DNA of 64,000 bases from Paenibacillus sp. LS1 (GTDB lineage Bacteria; Bacillota; Bacilli; Paenibacillales; Paenibacillaceae), in contig NZ_JAPDOE010000001.1 in NCBI RefSeq assembly GCF_026013365.1, positions 558,001 to 622,000 of the forward strand. Reading direction: 5' to 3'. Positions 17,364 to 24,857 of the stretch are shown one piece after another. Every line of letters begins with the position of its first letter. Within the stretch, counting starts at the first letter, position 1. The position numbers were made by a program, and so were the translations under genes. The notes below the pieces were generated by a model. The model made no database searches, had not been told where the DNA came from, and worked only from the letters and a program-made list of their open reading frames with translations.

Positions 17364-19412
17364 ATGAAACCATCTCACTTTACGGCTAAACGGTTTATGA
17401 AAAAGGGACTCGGTATGTTCCTTGTGGTTGTGATGCTGTCTAGTATTGGCATACTTCCAGCTTCAAAGGTTCAGGCAGCGGGAACGACAGTTACCTCAAT
17501 GGAGTACTTCTCACCAGCAGATGGACCTGTTATTTCAAAATCAGGCGTTGGCAAAGCCAGCTACGGATTTGTTATGCCTAAGTTCAATGGAGGCTCCGCG
17601 ACATGGAATGATGTTTACAGTGATGTAGGCGTTAATGTAAAAGTGGGAAACAACTGGGTTGATATCGACCAGGCAGGCGGTTATATCTATAACCAAAACT
17701 GGGGGCACTGGAGCGATGGCGGCTTCAACGGCTATTGGTTCACCCTCTCCGCAACAACCGAGATTCAACTGTACTCCAAAGCGAATGATGTTAAGCTGGA
17801 GTATCAACTTGTATTCCAAAACATCAACAAAACAACCATCACAGCGATGAATCCAACACAAGGTCCACAAATCACAGCAAGTTTCACAGGAGGTGCAGGC
17901 TTTACATATCCAACGTTTAACAATAATGCTGCGGTAACCTATGAAGCCGTAGCGGATGATTTGAAGGTGTATGTCAAACCTGTAAACAGCAGCACATGGA
18001 TTGATATTGACAATAATGCAGCCAGCGGCTGGATCTACGATCACAATTTTGGCCAATTCACGGATGGCGGCGGTGGGTACTGGTTTAACGTAACGGAGTC
18101 GATCAATGTCAAATTGGAATCAAAGACTACTTCGGCTAACGTTGTTTATACGATTACCTTTAATGAACCTACAAGAAATTCATATATCATTACGCCATAC
18201 GAAGGAACAACCTTCACAGCAGATGCGAATGGTTCCATTGGGCTTCCGCTTCCCAAAATTGATGGGGGCGCGCCAATCGCCAAGGAACTGGGCAATTTTG
18301 TATACCAAATTAACATCAATGGGCAGTGGGTTGATTTGAGTAACTCCAGCCAGAGCAAATTTGCATACTCCGGTAATGGGTATAACAATATGTCTGATGC
18401 CAATCAGTGGGGATACTGGGCCGATTACGTCTATGGTCTTTGGTTCCAGCCAATCCAAGAAAATATGCAGATCCGTATTGGATATCCACTGAACGGACAG
18501 GCGGGTGGAAATATGGGCAACAACTTCGTCAACTATACCTTCATCGGCAATCCAAATGCTCCGCGTCCGGATGTATCCGATCAAGAGGATATCTCCATCG
18601 GAACACCAACCGACCCGGCTATCGCGGGCATGAATCTCATCTGGCAGGATGAATTCAACGGAACTACGCTGGATACAAGTAAATGGAACTATGAAACAGG
18701 CTATTATCTCAATAACGATCCGGCTACCTGGGGATGGGGTAATGCAGAGCTGCAGCACTACACCAATAGCACCCAAAATGTATATGTACAGGACGGGAAG
18801 CTGAATATCAAAGCCATGAACGATAGCAAATCTTTCCCGCAGGATCCAAATCGGTATGCACAGTATTCTTCAGGAAAGATTAACACCAAGGATAAACTGT
18901 CCTTGAAGTACGGCAGAGTAGATTTTCGTGCGAAGCTTCCTACAGGTGATGGCGTATGGCCAGCACTGTGGATGCTTCCAAAAGATTCGGTATACGGCAC
19001 TTGGGCTGCATCAGGTGAAATTGATGTTATGGAAGCGAGAGGACGTCTGCCTGGATCAGTAAGCGGTACCATACACTTTGGTGGACAATGGCCCGTGAAC
19101 CAGTCTTCGGGCGGCGATTATCACTTCCCGGATGGGCAAACTTTTGCCAATGATTATCATGTATACTCGGTAGTCTGGGAAGAGGACAACATTAAATGGT
19201 ATGTAGACGGCAAGTTTTTCTATAAAGTCACTAACCAGCAATGGTATTCCGCAGCTGCACCGAATAATCCGAATGCACCTTTTGATGAGCCGTTCTACCT
19301 CATTATGAACTTGGCAGTCGGCGGAAACTTTGACGGAGGCCGTACTCCAAACGCCTCCGATATCCCGGCGACGATGCAAGTGGATTATGTACGCGTGTAT
19401 AAAGAACAGTAA
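17364..19412 (+). CDS. Secreted GH16 endo-beta-glucanase with N-terminal accessory modules
   Basis: A 682-residue secreted enzyme. The signal peptide runs to about residue 38 (LASKVQAAG region). Three related beta-sandwich modules of about 100 residues follow (near 45-140, 145-245 and 250-380), each with a GYWF/GLWF and W(V/I)DID-type motif; they are probably glucan-binding. A linker leads to the GH16 catalytic domain at about 415-680. Its active site is GEIDVMEARG, with nucleophile Glu552, Asp554 and acid/base Glu557. The TGDGVWPALWMLP and MNLAVGGNF motifs fit laminarinase/lichenase members that cut beta-1,3 or mixed-linkage glucans. AAAGGAGGG precedes the ATG. No SLH domain is present, so it is probably released. 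Placement after the YesM/YesN genes suggests induction by glucan. Confidence 0.92.
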   Translation: MKPSHFTAKRFMKKGLGMFLVVVMLSSIGILPASKVQAAGTTVTSMEYFSPADGPVISKSGVGKASYGFVMPKFNGGSATWNDVYSDVGVNVKVGNNWVDIDQAGGYIYNQNWGHWSDGGFNGYWFTLSATTEIQLYSKANDVKLEYQLVFQNINKTTITAMNPTQGPQITASFTGGAGFTYPTFNNNAAVTYEAVADDLKVYVKPVNSSTWIDIDNNAASGWIYDHNFGQFTDGGGGYWFNVTESINVKLESKTTSANVVYTITFNEPTRNSYIITPYEGTTFTADANGSIGLPLPKIDGGAPIAKELGNFVYQININGQWVDLSNSSQSKFAYSGNGYNNMSDANQWGYWADYVYGLWFQPIQENMQIRIGYPLNGQAGGNMGNNFVNYTFIGNPNAPRPDVSDQEDISIGTPTDPAIAGMNLIWQDEFNGTTLDTSKWNYETGYYLNNDPATWGWGNAELQHYTNSTQNVYVQDGKLNIKAMNDSKSFPQDPNRYAQYSSGKINTKDKLSLKYGRVDFRAKLPTGDGVWPALWMLPKDSVYGTWAASGEIDVMEARGRLPGSVSGTIHFGGQWPVNQSSGGDYHFPDGQTFANDYHVYSVVWEEDNIKWYVDGKFFYKVTNQQWYSAAAPNNPNAPFDEPFYLIMNLAVGGNFDGGRTPNASDIPATMQVDYVRVYKEQ

Positions 19413-19413
19413 T

Positions 19414-19489
19414 TTGCGATTTCGGATACAGCGAATGAAGATCAGATGGAACAGATGCTGGGCAAACCGGAGAACCTGAAATCTCATAC
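19414..19489 (+). pseudogene. 76-bp duplicate of part of the 5.4-kb lipoprotein gene
   Basis: Starting one base after the GH16 stop codon, 76 bases match positions 5655-5730 inside the lipoprotein gene with three differences by eye. It preserves the coding frame for AISDTANEDQMEQMLGKPEN. There is no start codon and the match ends abruptly at both ends, so it is a stranded gene fragment rather than a gene. Confidence 0.9.
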
Positions 19490-19505
19490 TCTACAATAGG
19501 CTTAT

Positions 19506-19546
19506 GACCGATTCCCAATATTTCTACCTGGGAATCGGTCGTTTAA
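19506..19546 (+). terminator. Terminator downstream of GH16
   Basis: Perfect 12-bp arms GACCGATTCCCA and TGGGAATCGGTC with an 11-base loop, then GTTTAAATTT. Confidence 0.88.
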
Positions 19547-19585
19547 ATTTAGACTTGATAATTTAGTTCATCGGCTGCAACTCTT

Positions 19586-19690
19586 GTCGAAAGACAAGAA
19601 CTTGGTTTCTTTGTCGAAAAGGACAAGAACATTGTGTCATTTCGAATTAGATTGATATTTTATCTGTTTCATTTAAGTTAACTGGCAGGT
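19586..19690. repeat. Palindromic repeat element, copy A
   Basis: It contains AGACAAGAACTTGG, then GGACAAGAACATTGTGTCAT at 19621 followed by TTCGAATTAG, and about 60 bases on, GTTAACTGGCAG (19678-19689). The same order of modules recurs at 24.6, 33.5, 34.4 and 34.9 kb. Confidence 0.7.
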
Positions 19691-19697
19691 GATTTGG

Positions 19698-19874
19698 ATG
19701 TCAGTATACCATATCTCAACGATTATAAATGAGTTGTTAAGTACAAATGCAATTATTGTGCACTACGCAATTTTAATGCTAGGACTGGCAGTTGCCGTCC
19801 ACAGTAGGTGCAAGAAGTATAGAAAAGAAACCCCTGAATTTCTCATCATGAGAGATGCAAGGGTTTTTAAGTAA
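19698..19874 (+). CDS. Possible small membrane peptide, type I toxin-like
   Basis: A 58-residue frame: MSVYHISTIINELLS, then a hydrophobic helix (AIIVHYAILMLGLAVAV), then a basic tail (HSRCKKYRKE). AGGTG lies about six bases upstream. The last 15 codons overlap a hairpin that can terminate in both directions, as at the 3' ends of Firmicute type I toxin/antisense-RNA pairs (TxpA, BsrG and holin-like toxins). Homology was not established. It could equally be a chance frame before a terminator. Confidence 0.3.
   Translation: MSVYHISTIINELLSTNAIIVHYAILMLGLAVAVHSRCKKYRKETPEFLIMRDARVFK
19829..19868. terminator. Hairpin with U-rich flanks on both strands
   Basis: AAACCC-TG-ATTTCTCAT pairs imperfectly with ATGAGA-AT-CA-GGGTTT. 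It is followed by TTTT on the plus strand and TTTCTTTTC on the minus strand, so termination from either side is possible. Confidence 0.6.
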
Positions 19875-19921
19875 CTTATTTTCGAACCATATGGAAGGCA
19901 GGTTAAACCTTGCATATGCAT

Positions 19922-20128
19922 TTACGCAGGTCTGGTAACTCGATCTATCTCCTGCAGCGAATGTGTGTAGTGCCGATTCCAGAAACGAAGAAGATCAGCA
20001 ATAAGTGTTCCTAGCCTACCCCTCTGTGGTGTTGGAAACTGATTATCAACATAAAACGTCAAATGAGCTGGTAGCGCTACACCGGCTGGGGTAGCTGGAA
20101 TTGTAATTCGTGTATAAGACTGAGTCAA
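19922..20128 (-). CDS. Unidentified short reading frame, probably a gene remnant
   Basis: The reverse strand reads TQSYTRITIPATPAGVALPA, continues with HLTFYVDNQFPTPQRGRLG and ends with RHYTHSLQEIDRVTRPA and a TAA. The frame stays open at least ten codons further upstream (QIVVTSSVLTQSY), and no good ribosome site or ATG is seen, which suggests loss of the 5' end. The composition is protein-like, but I recognise no family. Confidence 0.3.
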   Translation of the reverse strand: MTQSYTRITIPATPAGVALPAHLTFYVDNQFPTPQRGRLGTLIADLLRFWNRHYTHSLQEIDRVTRPA

Positions 20129-20327
20129 TACGCTGGACGTAACAACAATCTGAGAATGATATATTATTTTAAATTAAGAGGCAGATTTATATAAGTAACT
20201 GTCTCTGTTAAATAATTTAGCACCAGTAAAAAACTGCTTTAATGCTAGATATTCTTAATACTGTCCTCAAATTTAAGCGATTAAATATTTATGAAACTAT
20301 ACAAAATCGGATAGGGTGGTTTGCATT

Positions 20328-20495
20328 ATGAAAAATGTTTTGGTATATAAAAAAGGCGAAGATTACTCGAATATAGATATTTTCCAAAATTTCACACACA
20401 TTTGAGCATTTCACGGATGTAGAACAAATGACCTCGACAGCTATTATACTCATGGAATCAGACCAATGGTAAACGTTATAATTCATATAAAATAA
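20328..20495 (+). pseudogene. Remnant of a small gene with an in-frame TGA
   Basis: From ATG 20328 the frame reads MKNVLVYKKGEDYSNIDIF and on to a TGA at 20403-20405. Without a break in register it then continues AFHGCRTNDLDSYYTHGIRP and stops at 20493. The HGCRTxDxxSYYxxGIxP pattern recalls a group of uncharacterised proteins that begin their conserved part with HG(C/T)R and a following NGLxP turn. I cannot name the family with certainty. The premature stop and short tail mark it as decayed. The rest of 20129-20602 holds no other gene that I can support. Confidence 0.5.
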
Positions 20496-20602
20496 CCTTG
20501 ACTTAATAAATGTCTTCCGTATGTCCAAAAGTGTGCACGTAAGATCTGCTCACTTTTTTCTGGACTGATCGGTTCAGATATGTTATATTTCTGAAACGGG
20601 AG

Positions 20603-21187
20603 GTGTTACTTATCGCCAGGACTAAAGAATTTGACAAAAATCAAGCGTTACACGAAGCAATGCTGTTGTTTTGGAAAAAAGGATACGAGGCTGCCAGCAT
20701 ACCGGATTTACTGGAAGTGATGGGCATTAGCCGATCCAGCCTTTATGATACGTTTTCCGACAAGCAAACCTTGTACAGAGATGCCCTGGAGCATTATAAA
20801 AAAGGGAGTTCCAATAAGCAGACCATTCTTGAACAAGCATCCAACGTTAGAGATGGAATTCTTCAATTTTTTGAATATCATATTGCTTCAGCATACGATA
20901 CGAGCCTACCGGGCGGATGTTTTGTAACGAATACAGCTACAACATTGGAGTCACCAGATGAACAGATAAATGTCTTGATACAGACTAGTTTTTCGGATTT
21001 GGAACAAGCATTTTGCGAGCTTTTGGAGAAGGGCCAACAATCGGGAGAGATAGATAAAACAACAGATATCAAAACATTGTCTTATTTATTGCTGAATTTA
21101 CATCAAAGCATAAATATTATGGCCAAAACAGGTCATAATCCAGAACGTGCAAAAGAGATGATTAATTTTGTAATTGCAGGGATATAA
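20603..21187 (+). CDS. TetR/AcrR-family repressor
   Basis: About 190 residues. The N-terminal helix-turn-helix is typical (FDKNQALHEAMLLFWKKGYE, IPDLLEVMGISRSSLYDTFS), followed by a helical ligand domain with PGGCFVTNTA near residue 105. That motif is characteristic of the subgroup regulating quinone- or electrophile-responsive oxidoreductases. The only standard start, GTG at 20603, abuts the GGGAGG site. The family's usual beginning (M-ARTKEF) would instead start at ATC 20612, eight bases after that site, so a rare ATC start is possible. It lies 150 bases before the dehydrogenase gene, between which two palindromic sites occur. It probably represses the three downstream genes. Confidence 0.88.
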   Translation: MLLIARTKEFDKNQALHEAMLLFWKKGYEAASIPDLLEVMGISRSSLYDTFSDKQTLYRDALEHYKKGSSNKQTILEQASNVRDGILQFFEYHIASAYDTSLPGGCFVTNTATTLESPDEQINVLIQTSFSDLEQAFCELLEKGQQSGEIDKTTDIKTLSYLLLNLHQSINIMAKTGHNPERAKEMINFVIAGI

Positions 21188-21204
21188 TTTTTTTTAATGA
21201 TATT

Positions 21205-21218
21205 GGAATGATTGTTCC
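21205..21218. promoter_or_regulatory. Palindromic operator candidate 1
   Basis: GGAATGATTGTTCC followed by GTTAT. It is a GGAA-N6-TTCC dyad 18 bases after the TetR stop codon. A near-identical site occurs 88 bases further on. Confidence 0.5.
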
Positions 21219-21292
21219 GTTATTATATTCTTCATATTTTGAAGTTGCCATTTGAAGAGTATCTGTAAGACCATTTTTTTTTTGATCATTCT

Positions 21293-21306
21293 GGAACATT
21301 CATTCC
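21293..21306. promoter_or_regulatory. Palindromic operator candidate 2
   Basis: GGAACATTCATTCC, again followed by GTTAT, about 40 bases before the dehydrogenase ATG. The paired sites with the same flank are consistent with binding of the adjacent TetR protein. Confidence 0.5.
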
Positions 21307-21346
21307 GTTATGGAAACAATCCATCAACAATAAGGAGATGCAACCA

Positions 21347-22216
21347 ATGAAGGTATCGTTTATTGGACTTGGAAATATGGGCCTTCCAATGGCACAAAAC
21401 CTGTTGAAAGCGGGTTATGACGTAGTCATTTTTAATCGGACCCCTGAAAAAGTTGAACCGTTAATAAAACAGGGAGCACATTATGTCCAAACACCACTAG
21501 AGGCGGCGAAAGAAAGCAATCTTGTAATTACCATGTTATCTGATGATGCTGCTTTGAGAGAGATTGTTGAGGGACCAAATGGTGTTCTGAACGGATTATC
21601 TGAAAATGGAATCCACGTATCTGCCAGTACGATCAGCGTAGATCTGGCTCGGAAATTATCCGCTTTGCATGCGGAGAGAAACCAGCACTTTGTGTCTGCC
21701 ACCGTAATGGGGCGCCCGGATGCGGCTAAAGCAGCTACATTGCGCATTATTTTAGCTGGTCCTGAACACGCAAGACAACGAGTACTTCCCATGTTAACAG
21801 CACTAAGTCAAGAGATATTTGAGATCGGGGATCATGGTGAAGAAGGTAACATTGTAAAAATAGGCGTTAACTTTTTGATTGCATCAATGCTGGAAGCTTT
21901 GTCGGAAGCGCAGCTCATGGTTGAAAAGCACGGCATTAAGCCGTCCCGATATATGGATGTTGTGAATGCTCTTTTTCAATCTCCGGTATATCAGAACTAT
22001 GGCGCGATCATGACTGAACAGCGCTTTGAACCAGCCGGTTTTAAAATGAAGCTCGGGTTAAAGGATGTTGCATTAGCTATCGAGGCAGCCAAGTCAGTTC
22101 AAGCTCCACTACCTTTAGGTCAGCTTATTCATCAACACCTCTCTGAAGGAATTACCCATGGTTATGGTGAGTTGGATTGGACGGCTTTAATCCGTTGTCT
22201 TGAGCATTCCTCTTAA
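21347..22216 (+). CDS. NAD(P)-dependent beta-hydroxyacid dehydrogenase-like oxidoreductase
   Basis: A 289-residue member of the 6-phosphogluconate/3-hydroxyisobutyrate dehydrogenase superfamily. The Rossmann signature is at the start (VSFIGLGNMGLPMAQNL) with an Arg after the second strand (IFNRTPEK), suggesting NADPH preference. The helical C-terminal domain carries NFLIASMLEALSEAQLM, and its GxxxNxxxK-type active-site region reads GNIVKIGVNFL. I start at ATG 21347, after AAGGAG; an ATG nine bases upstream overlaps that site. It heads a three-gene operon with a flavin monooxygenase and an esterase. The physiological substrate is unknown. Confidence 0.88.
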   Translation: MKVSFIGLGNMGLPMAQNLLKAGYDVVIFNRTPEKVEPLIKQGAHYVQTPLEAAKESNLVITMLSDDAALREIVEGPNGVLNGLSENGIHVSASTISVDLARKLSALHAERNQHFVSATVMGRPDAAKAATLRIILAGPEHARQRVLPMLTALSQEIFEIGDHGEEGNIVKIGVNFLIASMLEALSEAQLMVEKHGIKPSRYMDVVNALFQSPVYQNYGAIMTEQRFEPAGFKMKLGLKDVALAIEAAKSVQAPLPLGQLIHQHLSEGITHGYGELDWTALIRCLEHSS

Positions 22217-22244
22217 AGAAAGAAAATATAAGGAGAGATTAATT

Positions 22245-23297
22245 ATGGAAATAGGTGTTACTTCATTCGTAGAAACAAAGCCTGATACTAAGACCGGAGT
22301 TGTGATGAGTCACGCTCAGCGATTGCGAGAAGTCGTGGAAGAAATAGTCCTTGCAGATCAGGTAGGACTTGATGTGTTTGGCATAGGTGAGCATCATCGT
22401 GATGATTATGCAGCATCTTCACCAGCCATGGTGTTGTCCGCTGCGGCGCCCCTCACAAAACGAATTCGATTGACAAGTGCTGTGACGGTGCTTTCTTCAG
22501 CAGATCCTGTCCGTGTGTTTCAGGATTTTGCCACGCTTGACGGTCTCTCCAATGGACGTGCCGAGATTATAGCCGGTCGTGGTTCCTTCATTGAGTCCTT
22601 TCCACTGTTTGGTTATAACCTGAATGACTACGAGGATTTATTTAATGAAAACATTGAACTGCTTCTTAAATTACGGGAATCCGAGAAAGTAACTTGGAGT
22701 GGAGGCCATCGACCAGCGATACATAATCTGGGGGTATACCCGCGTCCTGTTCAGAATTCTATACCTGTATGGATCGGTAGCGGCGGTACTCAGGAGTCTG
22801 CCATACGTGCTGGAATTCTAGGTCTGCCACTAGTTCTGGCAATTATCGGTGGTAATCCAACGAAATTCGCGCCACTTGTAGAACTGTATAAAAAGGCGGC
22901 AACTCATGCTGGTCATGATGTATCGCAGCTTCGGGTAGGTTCACATTCTATCGGATTTGTTGCAGAAGATACAGAAAAGGCCGCAGAACTCTTTTTTCCG
23001 TCCACTCAGTACGGCATGAATAAACTCGGCAAAGAGCGGGGGTGGGCATATTACGACCGTTCCAGCTATGACGCTGCCCGCAGCTCTGATGGTGCGTTGT
23101 ATGTAGGGGATCCGGAAACAGTTGCTCAAAAAATTATTCATCTGCGCAAGCATGTAGGAATTACACGTTTCATGATGTATGTTCCCTTAAGCACGATGCC
23201 ACATGAGTTAGTAATGCGGGCTATAGAATTGCTCGGTAAAGAGGTTGCACCGCGAGTACGAGAGGAAATTTCCAAGTGGGAAGCTGAAATGAGATAA
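22245..23297 (+). CDS. LLM-class flavin-dependent oxidoreductase
   Basis: A 350-residue luciferase-like monooxygenase with a TIM-barrel fold that uses reduced flavin. Recognisable parts are DVFGIGEHHRDDYAASSPA, LTSAVTVLSSADPVRVFQDF, the LSNGRAEIIAGRGSF segment and IPVWIGSGGTQESA. AAGGAGAG precedes the ATG at 22245. It begins 28 bases after the dehydrogenase stop and is followed 57 bases later by an esterase gene. It was probably acquired as part of a small detoxification or catabolic unit under TetR control. Confidence 0.9.
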   Translation: MEIGVTSFVETKPDTKTGVVMSHAQRLREVVEEIVLADQVGLDVFGIGEHHRDDYAASSPAMVLSAAAPLTKRIRLTSAVTVLSSADPVRVFQDFATLDGLSNGRAEIIAGRGSFIESFPLFGYNLNDYEDLFNENIELLLKLRESEKVTWSGGHRPAIHNLGVYPRPVQNSIPVWIGSGGTQESAIRAGILGLPLVLAIIGGNPTKFAPLVELYKKAATHAGHDVSQLRVGSHSIGFVAEDTEKAAELFFPSTQYGMNKLGKERGWAYYDRSSYDAARSSDGALYVGDPETVAQKIIHLRKHVGITRFMMYVPLSTMPHELVMRAIELLGKEVAPRVREEISKWEAEMR

Positions 23298-23354
23298 GAA
23301 TTAACTAAAAAAACATAAATGAACGAATTCATTATTATATTTGGAGGAATTATC

Positions 23355-24305
23355 ATGAGTATTGAGACACGTATATTACCAGAATTAAAAGAGGTATATT
23401 CACAATTTCCAGGGTTTGAATTGGAGAAAAATTTAGAGTGGAGCAGAAACTTGGTATCGGCTACCTCTGTGAGTAAATCAGAGCATGTAAACACAACTAG
23501 CCGGAAAATTCCGAGAGATAAAGGTGAGATGCTGGTCAAAATATATGAACCTGCCGATCGAACGAATGATTTACTGCCAGCCATGTTATGGATTCACGGG
23601 GGTGGATACGTGTTAGGACATCCCGATATGGACGACAAATTGTGCGAACGTTTTGTTCAGACAGCAGAATGTATTGTCGTATCAGTCGATTATAGGCTCG
23701 CTCCCGAGCATCCTTATCCTGCGGCAATTGAAGATTGTTATGCTGGGCTGGTATGGATGACGGAGGAAGCAGCAATGCTTGGTATTGACGTGAATCGGGT
23801 TGCAATTGCCGGTGCTAGCGGTGGTGGAGGGCTGACAGCAGCACTCGCGCTGATGGCACGTGATAAAGGAGGTCCATCCATTATTCTCCAAATGCCACTA
23901 TACCCGATGCTTGATAACCGTAACATCACGCCATCCAGCCATGAGATTACGGAAGTGGACGCAATCTGGAGCCGAACGGACAACATTGCTGCTTGGAATA
24001 TGTACTTGGGCAAGGAGAACGATGTCAGTGGAGGATCTACTTATGCAGTACCATCGAGAGCGGAGAACTTGGCAGGATTGCCGCCAGTCTATACTTGTGT
24101 AGGTCAGCTCGATCTATTCCGAGACGAAACGATGGAGTATGTGGCACGTCTTGCTCAAGCAGGTGTGGACGTAGAATTTCACCTATATCCGGGTTGCTTC
24201 CACCTTTTCGAAAGTCTTGCTCCAGAAACAGAAGTGAGTCAGCGCGCTGTTCAGAGTTATATGGATGCGATGGCCCGAGCACTTCATCCCAACAGGGTTC
24301 TTTAA
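23355..24305 (+). CDS. Alpha/beta hydrolase, HSL-type (family IV) esterase
   Basis: A 316-residue esterase of the hormone-sensitive-lipase group. The oxyanion-hole motif HGGGYVLG starts at His81. The nucleophile elbow GASGGGG has catalytic Ser155. The acid is in GQLDLFRDE and the catalytic His in GCFHLFE. There is no signal peptide, so it should be cytoplasmic. The ATG at 23355 follows TTGGAGGAATTATC. It is the last gene of the TetR-linked operon. Short-chain acyl esters are the usual substrates of the family. Confidence 0.93.
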   Translation: MSIETRILPELKEVYSQFPGFELEKNLEWSRNLVSATSVSKSEHVNTTSRKIPRDKGEMLVKIYEPADRTNDLLPAMLWIHGGGYVLGHPDMDDKLCERFVQTAECIVVSVDYRLAPEHPYPAAIEDCYAGLVWMTEEAAMLGIDVNRVAIAGASGGGGLTAALALMARDKGGPSIILQMPLYPMLDNRNITPSSHEITEVDAIWSRTDNIAAWNMYLGKENDVSGGSTYAVPSRAENLAGLPPVYTCVGQLDLFRDETMEYVARLAQAGVDVEFHLYPGCFHLFESLAPETEVSQRAVQSYMDAMARALHPNRVL

Positions 24306-24365
24306 AGCTGCAGAGGGAAGCCGATCCGCAGTAAAATAGCTAGAGTTTATTGTCCAAAGACAACT

Positions 24366-24572
24366 TTGTATGCTGCTTCTAACAAGTCGGTGAGTCCTTC
24401 TTCAGAGAATCTGTTAAAAGGTATTATTGCAGGTGCTTACGAAATTGAAGCTGAAATTGAAATCCCTGAAGCCAGCACAGTGACCGAGTTTGGTTTTAAC
24501 ATTCGTGAAGGTGCAAATCAGAAGCCGGTGGATTTAGACCTCCGCTCTTGGAAATTCAAGTCGCTATTTTAG
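24366..24572 (+). pseudogene. Fragment resembling a GH32 C-terminal beta-sandwich
   Basis: The frame reads GAYEIEAEIEIPEAS and EFGFNIREGANQKPV. These resemble the strands of the C-terminal module of GH32 levanases and inulinases (xxEIEAEF..., EFGFxxRxGxxQ). The frame has no ribosome site and no catalytic domain, and it runs straight into the repeat at 24558. I take it as a truncated relic. The family assignment is from motif memory only. Confidence 0.45.
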
Positions 24573-24705
24573 CGGCTTTTTTTATTTTATTGGTACACGT
24601 TCTTTGCCTCAGGCCAAGGACAAGAACATGTACCAATACCGATTAGGCGTATATCTCATCGTTGTTTTGCGTTAATTCATTATGTGAACGGTCAGGTTAG
24701 TTGAA
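24558..24705. repeat. Palindromic repeat element, copy B
   Basis: The order is GTCGCTATTTTAGCGGC plus a T-run (24560-24583), then an imperfect hairpin of TGGTACACGTTCTTTGCC with GGACAAGAACATGTACCA (24591-24635), then CCGATTAG, and GTGAACGGTCAGGTTAGTT near 24684. The first part may also serve as the terminator of the esterase operon. Confidence 0.75.
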
Positions 24706-24857
24706 GCTCATTCACGCTGAAGCGCATCACAAGTGAATAAAAATTGTTGCGGCATACTACTTTAGTAGGACTACAATCTCCTTTAGTTGGCTTTAAAATG
24801 TCTTGGTAGACTTGAAGAAAATCTATCAAATAGTTTGTGGAAGGATGAGAGAACATA

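Noticed and set aside
17207-17389. Short plus-strand frame between YesN and GH16
   Set aside because: It starts inside the YesN stop region, overlaps the GH16 start and its AAAGGAGGG site, and has no recognisable content.
20289-20528. Minus-strand 79-residue frame
   Set aside because: It is antisense to the plus-strand remnant at 20328-20495, which has a more protein-like sequence and a conserved-looking motif.
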